Positions 6,434 through 12,792 of a stretch of 14,489 bases of DNA are shown one piece after another. The position numbers and the translations under genes were made by a program. This DNA comes from an uncultured Clostridia bacterium. Its GTDB lineage: Bacteria > Bacillota > Clostridia > TANB77 > CAG-508. A model generated the notes under the pieces. It was not told the DNA's origin. It was given only the letters and a program-made list of their open reading frames with translations, and did not search any database. Location: the NCBI GenBank assembly GCA_948585895.1, contig CAPBNZ010000044.1, positions 516 through 15,004 on the forward strand, read 5' to 3'. Numbering within the stretch: position 1 is the stretch's first letter; every line of letters begins with the position of its first letter.

Positions 6434-7531
6434 TTATTTATCACGTCTTATTTTTAACTGCATAATGGTTCGATTTAGAATTTCTAAATTTTTCTCTTCT
6501 ATTTGTTCTTTTGCTTGCTCTAATGTAATTTTATCTTTTACAAACAGTTCTGCTAAAGAATTGATTAATCCTATGCTTCCTTTATCTGCATTACTTTGTA
6601 TGGCATCTTCCACTTCTGACACACTCAATTTTTCTTTACGAATAATGCCAGATACTAAATTATCTACTACCATTACTTCTGGTACTAATACCAATTTTCC
6701 ATCTGTACCTGGCAATAATCTTTGTGATACCACTAATTTTAATAAGGCTGATAATAAATTTTTAACACTTGCTTGGTCTCTTACTTCATAAAAATTTATC
6801 ATCCTATCGATTGTTTCAGCACAAGACTTGGTGTGTAAGGTTCCAATTACTAAATGTCCTGATTCTGCCATTTCAATGGCTGCCTCCATTGTTACTTTAT
6901 CACGAATCTCCCCAATTACTAAAATATCACAATCTTCTCTTAATGAATTTTTTACACCATCACTAAAAGTCAAACTATCTTTGCCTCTTCCTATTTCTTT
7001 TTGTACAATCAAAGATTTCTTTGAATGATGCTTATATTCTACTGGATTTTCTAAGGTTAAAATCTTTTTATTTTGATTTTCATTAATATAATTTACTAAA
7101 GCATTTAATGTTGTGCTTTTACCAGAGTTTGTTTTCCCTGTAACTAAAATTAATCCTTGTGGCTGGTAAGTCATTCTTCTTACAATATCTGGAACACCTA
7201 ATGATTCATAAGATGGTAACTCATTTTTAATGAGCCTTAATGTACATAATGGAATATCATCTGCTAAAGAAATATTCACTCTTAAACGAATATCTTTATA
7301 CTCATAAGACATATCCAATTTTCTTGTGGTATTAAAAACTTCATCTTTATCCATATTTCCTTTTACTAAAGAGTCGTATAATTCTGCCATATCTTCTGGA
7401 TTCAATATCTTGCTATCTGGTATTGGTATTAATTTTCTTGCAATTCTTAGCATTGGTTTATTATCACAGATTAAATGTACATCAGAAGCATCTAGTTTTA
7501 TGGCTTCATCTAATATTTTATCTAAGTTCAT
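6434..7531 (-). CDS. pilT: Pilus retraction ATPase PilT
   Basis: PilT is the hexameric cytoplasmic ATPase that drives pilus disassembly, giving twitching motility and DNA or surface retraction. From the ATG at 7531 (GGAGGAGAAT just upstream) it is 365 residues, the usual PilT length; a GTG at 7558 in the same frame is less likely. The N-terminal PAS-like domain has the PilT signature LDASDVHLICDNKPMLRI (13-30). Walker A is GKTNSGKST (132-140), Walker B CDILVIGEIRD (201-211) and the His box SGHLVIGTLHT (224-234). The Asp box reads ENPVEY instead of the usual EDPIE, and Walker A lacks the common GPTGSGKS spelling. The C-terminal SGIIRKEKL (294-302) occupies the place of the AIRNLIRE motif needed for retraction. 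Its place between pilB and pilC agrees with PilT rather than a second PilB. Confidence 0.9.
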   Translation of the reverse strand: MNLDKILDEAIKLDASDVHLICDNKPMLRIARKLIPIPDSKILNPEDMAELYDSLVKGNMDKDEVFNTTRKLDMSYEYKDIRLRVNISLADDIPLCTLRLIKNELPSYESLGVPDIVRRMTYQPQGLILVTGKTNSGKSTTLNALVNYINENQNKKILTLENPVEYKHHSKKSLIVQKEIGRGKDSLTFSDGVKNSLREDCDILVIGEIRDKVTMEAAIEMAESGHLVIGTLHTKSCAETIDRMINFYEVRDQASVKNLLSALLKLVVSQRLLPGTDGKLVLVPEVMVVDNLVSGIIRKEKLSVSEVEDAIQSNADKGSIGLINSLAELFVKDKITLEQAKEQIEEKNLEILNRTIMQLKIRRDK

Positions 7532-7624
7532 ATTCTCCTCCTTTATCTCCCTTTTCACTTTGTTTTCATGTTAAAAGTGTAAAGTTTTGTAAGTGCAAAA
7601 TTGATTGGTAAATATTTGCTTCCT

Positions 7625-9262
7625 TTAGCTATTGATTAATAACTTTCTGTTTAATTCTTCTAACGTGGTATATCCATTTACAACTTTTCTAACACCATCT
7701 ACTACTAATGGTTTATAATTTTGTTGTAACGCTAGTTTTCTAATCTCTAAGCTAGATTTTCCTGCCATAATTGCTTCTTTGATTTCATCAGTTAAATTTA
7801 ATACCTCAAATATTCCAATTCTTTCATAATATCCTGTATTATTACAATATTTACAACCTATTGCATCATAAGTTGTTCCAGCTAAATCAAATTTGACATT
7901 GTATTTTTCTCCAATTGTTGTAATTCTTTTCCTTTCTTGCTCATTAAATGGTCTTTCTTGTTTACATTTAGGACATAATCTTCTTACTAATCTTTGTGAA
8001 ATAGCAGTTGCTAAGGTACTTGAAATATCATAATCAGAAAGCCCCATCTTTCTTAATCTTGTAATTACTTCTACACTATCTATTGTGTGAATCGTAGATA
8101 ATACATAATGTCCTGTTTGTCCTGCTTGGATAGCAATTTCTCCTGTTTCGGTATCACGTATTTCTCCTACCAAAATAATATCTGGATCCTGTCTTAATAC
8201 TGTTCTAAGAGAACCTGAAAAAGAAGAACGATTGTCAATCTCAATTTGGTTTAATCCTGGGATTCTGATTTCTACAGGATCTTCAATGGTTGTTATATTA
8301 ATTTCGGGACGGTTTAAATAATCCATGATACTATATAATGTTGTTGTCTTTCCTTCTCCTGTCGGTGCTGCTATAATTGTGATACTATTCTTTTTTTGAA
8401 TACTTTGTTTGAGCTCTTCCTCTGTTCCTGGAAACCCTAAATCAAATATATTTTTTATATTCGAGTTTTTCTTTAATAATCTTAAAACAAATTTTTCTCC
8501 ATATACATTAGGTTGTGAAGATACACGAATATTATAATCTTCATATACTAAAATTCTACCATCTTGTGATTCTTGCTTTTCTTGATGCATATTAGAAATG
8601 GCTTTTAATCTTCCAATAATTTGTTGCTGTTTTTCTTTTTTGATTTTTGCTGCAGTAAATAATTCACCATCAATTCTATATCGTATTCTAAGTTCTGTTG
8701 CCATAGGTTCTATGTGGATATCACTTGCTCTTCTTTTAATTCCTGTTTTTATAATACTATCTACAAGTCCTATTGCTGTATCATTATTTTCTGATACTTC
8801 AAAGTCAGTTGTAACTTCTCCTTCCATGGATCTTAATACTCTATCTATTTCACTTTCAAATGTAATATAGGTTTCCATTACCAATCCTTTATTTAACAAG
8901 AGCAATTTAATTGTATTCATACTCCTAGTATCTACTGTATTGGCAAAACATACTTTAATTTTTCCAGATACTACTTCAAAGGGTATTGCTTTATTTTTCT
9001 GTGCTACATCTAACGAAAAATAATCTGTTAATTTTAGTTTTATTTTATCATTTGTTAGGAGAATTCCTCTTTCTCCAATAATTTCTCCGATTGCTCCGAT
9101 TAACTCATTTGGGTCTGTAGCATTGATTAAATATAAAATGTCTCCTATTTTCTTGTCAGGATGTTCTCTTTGATAATGTAAAGCATTTTCAATGTCCCTC
9201 TGATTTACAATTCCCCTTTTTACAAGTTCTACTCCTATTGGCTGTCTTTTCCTTGTATCCAT
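7625..9262 (-). CDS. pilB: Pilus extension ATPase PilB (GspE family)
   Basis: PilB is the hexameric cytoplasmic motor that powers pilin polymerisation with PilC. The 545-residue protein has an N-terminal MshEN-type (GspE N-terminal) domain at about 1-145, which in some relatives binds cyclic di-GMP. The N2 domain begins with RRASDIHIEP (177-186). The ATPase core has Walker A APTGEGKTTT (299-308), Asp box IEDPVE (326-331), Walker B DIILVGEIRD (361-370) and His box TGHYVLSTIHT (383-393). A tetracysteine zinc motif, C430-x2-C433 and C470-x2-C473, distinguishes PilB/GspE from PilT. The first Walker A Gly is Ala and Glu replaces the usual Ser, both tolerated in the family. A purine-rich GGGGAAGAAG precedes the ATG at 9262. 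The 89-base gap to the upstream prepilin leaves room for an internal promoter. Confidence 0.95.
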   Translation of the reverse strand: MDTRKRQPIGVELVKRGIVNQRDIENALHYQREHPDKKIGDILYLINATDPNELIGAIGEIIGERGILLTNDKIKLKLTDYFSLDVAQKNKAIPFEVVSGKIKVCFANTVDTRSMNTIKLLLLNKGLVMETYITFESEIDRVLRSMEGEVTTDFEVSENNDTAIGLVDSIIKTGIKRRASDIHIEPMATELRIRYRIDGELFTAAKIKKEKQQQIIGRLKAISNMHQEKQESQDGRILVYEDYNIRVSSQPNVYGEKFVLRLLKKNSNIKNIFDLGFPGTEEELKQSIQKKNSITIIAAPTGEGKTTTLYSIMDYLNRPEINITTIEDPVEIRIPGLNQIEIDNRSSFSGSLRTVLRQDPDIILVGEIRDTETGEIAIQAGQTGHYVLSTIHTIDSVEVITRLRKMGLSDYDISSTLATAISQRLVRRLCPKCKQERPFNEQERKRITTIGEKYNVKFDLAGTTYDAIGCKYCNNTGYYERIGIFEVLNLTDEIKEAIMAGKSSLEIRKLALQQNYKPLVVDGVRKVVNGYTTLEELNRKLLINS

Positions 9263-9351
9263 ACTTCTTCCCCTTTCTTTTGTTTCCCTCTAATTTATTA
9301 TACAATAATTTTTTTTCTTTTTGTGCTATTTTACTGAATTACATAAATTTA

Positions 9352-9774
9352 CTAGTTTTTTAGTGTACAGCATATTTCTCTAGCTTCTGCTGTTCCTATC
9401 CTAAGATTAACAGTTACTACATTTTTTCCATTTTTTATTTCATATTGAAATTGGCAGCTTTCTACATCACTTGTTATTTTCACTTTATTTCTATATATGC
9501 CCTTATTTTCTGCTACAAAAGTATATTGTACCCCATTATCAAATACAATATAATTTTCCTTACATTCTAATACTTTTATATTTCTGTGGTTTACTTCTTC
9601 TGAAAAAAAACTACTAAATTGCGTATATTCTGTCATTGGGTTTATCTTATTTGAGATAGTATTTCTATTTGTATAAAAATAAGTGCTAATTACTGCTATA
9701 CTTGCTACTACTATTACCATAACAATGATATATACAGTTAACGAAATAAGTGTAACTCCCTTTTGTGATTTCAT
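9352..9774 (-). CDS. Minor prepilin with class III-type signal, second of the pair
   Basis: A 140-residue prepilin-like protein. The ATG at 9774 was chosen because AAAGGAG lies just upstream and the product then starts MKSQKG, a short leader for prepilin peptidase. Seven extra upstream codons would overlap the previous gene. Cleavage after Gly6 leaves VTLISLTVYIIVMVIVV as the start of the mature hydrophobic helix (about 7-32), which both anchors the protein and packs in the pilus core. Position +5 is Ser rather than Glu. The remaining globular part (33-140) has two Cys near the C-terminus and no recognised domain. One base separates it from the gene upstream, so the two are probably translationally coupled. 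It is likely a minor pilin of the tip or priming complex; the class (PilW/PilX-like) cannot be fixed from sequence. Confidence 0.75.
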   Translation of the reverse strand: MKSQKGVTLISLTVYIIVMVIVVASIAVISTYFYTNRNTISNKINPMTEYTQFSSFFSEEVNHRNIKVLECKENYIVFDNGVQYTFVAENKGIYRNKVKITSDVESCQFQYEIKNGKNVVTVNLRIGTAEAREICCTLKN

Positions 9775-9775
9775 T

Positions 9776-10192
9776 TTAACTCTCCTTTGATACAATTGTA
9801 GATAGTTCTATCGTTTCTTCTTTTCCTTTAAATTGATACTTAATTTGTACTATTATTTTCTTTACCAGTCCTGGATCTTTATCTTTCTTTGTATCTGCAT
9901 AATCTTCTATGATAATTTTTCTATAAAACCCCTGTTTTCCTTCTATTTCTTCTGCTTGTAAATATTGACTATTTCCATTTGCCTTACTCCTATCTTGTAT
10001 CTCAGCAAAATTGATATTTTTTATAGCTTCGATTTCTTCTATGGCTAAAAAAGTTGCTTCTGATTTTAATTCGATTTCCTTTGAAGTGCTATTTAAACGA
10101 TAAGATAACATGGCAATTAATGATACAAATATAAAAAGCACAACTACTGATATTGCTATATCAATTCCTGTATATCCTTTCTCATTTTTCAT
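9776..10192 (-). CDS. Minor prepilin, first of the pair (PilV/GspI-like position)
   Basis: A 138-residue protein starting MKNEKG, a prepilin peptidase recognition leader, then YTGIDIAISVVVLFIFVSLI as the N-terminal hydrophobic helix (about 7-29). Position +5 of the mature form is Asp, the only acidic +5 residue among the three prepilins here. By analogy with Glu5 in other pilins it could pair with the N-terminal amine of a neighbouring subunit and help start assembly. The segment EATFLAIEEIEAIKNINF (about 45-62) resembles the helix after the stalk in PilV/GspI-type pilins. The C-terminal part is a beta-rich stretch with no Cys. The start has an AAGG ribosome binding site, and the stop is one base from the next prepilin start. 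It is likely a minor pilin; the exact class is uncertain. Confidence 0.75.
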   Translation of the reverse strand: MKNEKGYTGIDIAISVVVLFIFVSLIAMLSYRLNSTSKEIELKSEATFLAIEEIEAIKNINFAEIQDRSKANGNSQYLQAEEIEGKQGFYRKIIIEDYADTKKDKDPGLVKKIIVQIKYQFKGKEETIELSTIVSKES

Positions 10193-10218
10193 TCTACCTT
10201 CATTCCTTTCAAAATCAC

Positions 10219-11037
10219 TTAAATATTTAAATAATGACTCTTAAACAAAATCAGTATTACTATAAAGATATTGAATATTGCTAGTATATAACCAATACTT
10301 ATTCTGCTTATCATTGGTTGTTCTGCTTTTTTCTTTGTCTTTCTTGCTTGCTCTATTTTATAGATTATAATATAGAGAACAATTGTTAAACTTGTACTTA
10401 TAATGGTATTTACTGTAATATATTCTCCTGTAAAAATCGTCATGGTTAGTAACATGAAGAATATCCCTATGATATAACTATTTTTAGCATATCTTTTTAA
10501 GGTAATTGTATCTAAAACTAATACCATTATATATCCTATTAGATATATTGCATATCTATAAATATTAGCTTGTTCTACTATGCATAGATATACCATATAC
10601 ATAATAGATATTACAATTCCATAAATGGATACGAATTTATCCATCTTCCTATTTTCTTTATCAATTCCTGCAATTAGTATAATAAAAGTTAGATATAAAA
10701 CCATAAAACTATATTGTGCTATTTTACTTGCTGTTAGTGTTTGTAGATTGAATTTCATAAAAAATGCTACTATTACAAATAACATTCCTGAAAGTATTTC
10801 TAAAATCAAATAGCGTAGTCTTATTTTTTCTTTACAGTATCTGCATCTCCCTTTCAAAAATAAATAACTAATAATAGGAATTAAGTCTAAAAAGCCTAAT
10901 TTGTGATTACAATTAGGACAATAAGAATGGGTATGTGTAATATCTTGTTTTTTTGGAATTCGATAAACTGCTAGTGTATAAAAACTTCCAAATAGGGTTC
11001 CTATCATGAATATTAGTGTGTAAAAAAATAGATTCAT
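10219..11037 (-). CDS. pilD: Prepilin peptidase/N-methyltransferase family protein (PilD, A24) with atypical second active site
   Basis: The family cleaves the leader of prepilins at the cytoplasmic face of the membrane and methylates the new N-terminus. The 272-residue protein has the expected multi-pass hydrophobic profile. GTLFGSFYTLAVYRIP (13-28) and the zinc-binding CPNC (40-43) and CRYC (65-68) pairs mark the N-terminal methylase-type domain. The first catalytic Asp lies in AGIDKENRKMDKF (123-135). The second Asp, normally in GxGDxKL about 60 residues later, is not visible: the aligned region reads AKNSYIIGIFFMLLTM (184-199). The final helix (about 245-266) has the usual position. This may be a divergent active enzyme using another acidic residue such as D176, or an inactive or methylase-only protein. 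Start 11037 has AAAAAGG upstream. It lies between the major and minor prepilin genes, consistent with a processing role. Confidence 0.85.
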   Translation of the reverse strand: MNLFFYTLIFMIGTLFGSFYTLAVYRIPKKQDITHTHSYCPNCNHKLGFLDLIPIISYLFLKGRCRYCKEKIRLRYLILEILSGMLFVIVAFFMKFNLQTLTASKIAQYSFMVLYLTFIILIAGIDKENRKMDKFVSIYGIVISIMYMVYLCIVEQANIYRYAIYLIGYIMVLVLDTITLKRYAKNSYIIGIFFMLLTMTIFTGEYITVNTIISTSLTIVLYIIIYKIEQARKTKKKAEQPMISRISIGYILAIFNIFIVILILFKSHYLNI

Positions 11038-11068
11038 TGTTTTTCCTTTTTCGCTTATTTTTAATTTT

Positions 11069-11097
11069 AGCCATACACACTTTGTGTGCGTATGGCT
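11069..11097. other. Stem-loop after the major prepilin gene
   Basis: AGCCATAC/GTATGGCT plus ACAC/GTGT pair around a TTT loop with a 2-base bulge (GC at 11088-11089). It lies 24 bases after the prepilin stop and 32 bases before the pilD start. On the minus strand it is followed by AAAATTAAAAATAA, not a T-run, so it is not a standard intrinsic terminator. It may block 3' exonucleases and raise pilin mRNA over pilD mRNA. Confidence 0.6.
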
Positions 11098-11120
11098 TTC
11101 TTATAATATTTTTATTTAGA

Positions 11121-11573
11121 TTATGATTCTGGTGTTGTATCTTCTGTCGTTTCTTGTGGATATTTTGCTTTTTTAATTTCACATTTTTTTGTTTTACTGT
11201 TATAAATAATTTTTCCTTCTTTTTCAGTCTTTATATGCTTAATAACTATTACATCGACATCTTCAGTAGAGTTTTCTGGTATAGAATTTACTTGTACATC
11301 ATATTCTGTTGTTAATCCATTTTCGCTTTTAATCTCTTCTTTTGACTGTACTTTTTCTTCTCCCAAAATAGTAGCATAAGCACCATTTAAAGCCATATTA
11401 ATTCTATCAGCAATCTCTGCCTCTGATGTATTATTTTTTGCTCTAGTTGCTTGTGTTAAAATTCCATTATTAGGATCTGTTAACATAGCAATAGACACCC
11501 CCGCTAAAATTAATAAAACAATGATTGTAATTACTAATGCAATTAAAGTAATACCTTTTTGATTTTTCATCAT
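11121..11573 (-). CDS. Major type IV prepilin
   Basis: A 150-residue protein, probably the main pilus subunit because it is encoded alone upstream of pilD with its own flanking palindromes. The ATG at 11573 was chosen because AGGAGG lies 9 bases upstream; a second ATG follows directly at 11570, and a longer frame from 11636 lacks this support. The leader MMKNQKG is followed by ITLIALVITIIVLLILAG, the pilin core helix. Position +5 is Ala, not Glu, a form typical of clostridial pilin-like proteins. The region after the helix, DPNNGILTQATRAKNNTSEAEI, is described here by its NGIL and AEI elements and is a common clostridial pilin segment. The C-terminal domain is acidic, with one Cys near the end, and closes in a Thr/Glu/Pro tail. 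It could instead be a T2SS-like pseudopilin, but pilT in the operon favours T4P. Confidence 0.88.
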   Translation of the reverse strand: MMKNQKGITLIALVITIIVLLILAGVSIAMLTDPNNGILTQATRAKNNTSEAEIADRINMALNGAYATILGEEKVQSKEEIKSENGLTTEYDVQVNSIPENSTEDVDVIVIKHIKTEKEGKIIYNSKTKKCEIKKAKYPQETTEDTTPES

Positions 11574-11592
11574 GTTTCTCTTCCTCCTTTTC

Positions 11593-11640
11593 TTTTGATT
11601 TAAAAATATATTTTGATTTATATGAATTTTATTCATATAA
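11593..11640 (-). promoter_or_regulatory. Palindrome and direct repeats upstream of the major prepilin
   Basis: A perfect palindrome TTATATGAAT-TTT-ATTCATATAA (11618-11640) begins 12 bases after the upstream stop codon. The 10-base sequence TTTTGATTTA occurs twice, at 11593-11602 and 11611-11620, exactly 18 bases apart. The region lies directly before the prepilin ribosome binding site. It could be an operator or an RNA hairpin that sets pilin expression. No convincing -35/-10 pair was found, and AT-rich chance palindromes are possible. Confidence 0.4.
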
Positions 11641-11652
11641 CGTTAATAACAA

Positions 11653-12087
11653 TTATTTTGTTCCTTTTTTTTGAAAAAACTGTCCTCCTGATGTATTCTC
11701 TTCTTCCTCCATGTCTTTCATTTGTGAGCCTTCATTATGGCTAGTATTTGCTGTTGTTCCTGTTGGCGAATTTCCTATAGTTGTATTACTTTCTGCTGGC
11801 TCATAAGAAGAAAACGGATTTGCCTTTCCTGGTTTATAATCTTGAATTTTTTTATAATTATTTAAATCAGTCGAATCGACTTCATATGTTAAAATAATTT
11901 GATTTTCATCTACGCTTCCAGCATTTGCCAACTCTTCCTTTACTTTTTCTGGTGTGACATAAGCTACTGGATTAGGTATGGTCTTTGTCATTGGAACATA
12001 TTCATATAATAAAATTCCTAATAACAATAAGATAGCCAAACATAATAACAATGCAATAATCAATTCTTTTATAATTGTTTTTGTCAT
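11653..12087 (-). CDS. Short bitopic membrane protein in the PilP position
   Basis: A 144-residue protein with one N-terminal membrane segment (about 8-30) and an outside part that ends in a low-complexity Ser/Thr/Gly/Glu tail (about 95-144). The middle has ITLTYEV-like beta sequence (ILTYEVDSTDLNNYKKI, 65-81) and the short motif DYKPGKANPFSSY (83-95). PilP of diderm bacteria carries an NPF/DPF-like motif in its unstructured N-terminal part that docks onto the PilN-PilO dimer, and this gene follows pilM-pilN and pilO in the same order as pilP. A docking role is therefore inferred from position and the motif; no full-length homology was recognised, and a lipobox and secretin-binding domain are absent, as expected without an outer membrane. 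A GGAG site lies before the ATG at 12087, 18 bases after pilO. Confidence 0.6.
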   Translation of the reverse strand: MTKTIIKELIIALLLCLAILLLLGILLYEYVPMTKTIPNPVAYVTPEKVKEELANAGSVDENQIILTYEVDSTDLNNYKKIQDYKPGKANPFSSYEPAESNTTIGNSPTGTTANTSHNEGSQMKDMEEEENTSGGQFFQKKGTK

Positions 12088-12105
12088 ATTCTACTCCTTT
12101 ATTTT

Positions 12106-12792
12106 TTATTGAATCACATTTGTATTATTAGATGTTGTATTTTTGTTTGTTGCATTTATGGTATTTGTTGTATTTTCATTTTCTAAATCTGGATTGCTTG
12201 TTTCTGTTATTTCTTTGATAGCTATATCTTTACATACAAATGTTGCTTTTAATTCACTTCCTGTTTCCGATGGCAACATTTTGAATTCCTCTATTTTAAA
12301 TCCTAATGTGCTGTCATTCTCAATAGCTGATATAAAATCAGTGATTGAAATATAACTTCCTGTTACAGTAAACATCAAGTTATAAAAGTTACTTGCTGAA
12401 TTGCTTCCATTTACAATGTCTATTTTTAGGACTGCCCCTTCACTTGTTGCATGATTTCCTAATTTTACCCATAAAGATTCTATTTCATATCTTTCAATTT
12501 GATTGGTAGGTTGCCTTGTATCTTCTCCACTAATAGCTATCATATCTTCATATTCTTTTTTTTGTTGTTGTAATTTTTTACTATTTTCTTGTACGTCACT
12601 TACTGCTTGTTTATAATCTTTCTCAGCTAATTTACTAGCCTTTTGAATTGTCTCATCTAGTTCTTTATTGTTGCTTTGTATGCCTCTATAGCTAAGAACT
12701 TGTATGTTTCCTATCTCAAAGCCATTGATAACAATGAAGATAGAAAGTATAACGAGTAATCCAATTAAAATTAGCATCAATAATTTTTTCAT
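12106..12792 (-). CDS. pilO: PilO-like pilus alignment protein
   Basis: A 228-residue bitopic protein with an N-terminal membrane helix (about 3-23), a coiled-coil of Lys/Gln/Glu-rich sequence (about 40-88), and an alpha/beta domain (about 100-195) with the PilO-like order ...NLMFTVTGSYISITDFISAIEN (138-159), described by its VTGSY and FISAIE elements. PilO pairs with PilN through the coiled-coils and ferredoxin-like domains, forming the inner-membrane ring that links PilM to the pilus channel. The last 30 residues are an Asn/Thr-rich low-complexity tail absent from standard PilO. The start codon overlaps the stop of the upstream gene (ATGA), giving translational coupling and supporting a fixed ratio with the PilM-PilN fusion. 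The identity rests on architecture and position more than on conserved residues. Confidence 0.8.
   Translation of the reverse strand: MKKLLMLILIGLLVILSIFIVINGFEIGNIQVLSYRGIQSNNKELDETIQKASKLAEKDYKQAVSDVQENSKKLQQQKKEYEDMIAISGEDTRQPTNQIERYEIESLWVKLGNHATSEGAVLKIDIVNGSNSASNFYNLMFTVTGSYISITDFISAIENDSTLGFKIEEFKMLPSETGSELKATFVCKDIAIKEITETSNPDLENENTTNTINATNKNTTSNNTNVIQ

Noticed and set aside
7532..7558. GTG start for PilT nine codons upstream
   Set aside because: The ATG at 7531 has the stronger ribosome binding site and gives the usual PilT N-terminus.
9297..9302. TATAAT box (minus strand) before pilB as an internal promoter
   Set aside because: The -10 box is good, but no -35 box lies at the right spacing and the region is nearly pure A/T.
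10913..11182. 89-codon minus-strand ORF between prepilin and pilD
   Set aside because: It overlaps both genes in another frame, spans the intergenic hairpin, and is Lys/Asn-rich without a domain.
11574..11636. Longer N-terminus of the major prepilin
   Set aside because: It includes the palindrome and the AGGAGG site; prepilin leaders in this group are short, as given by the start at 11573.
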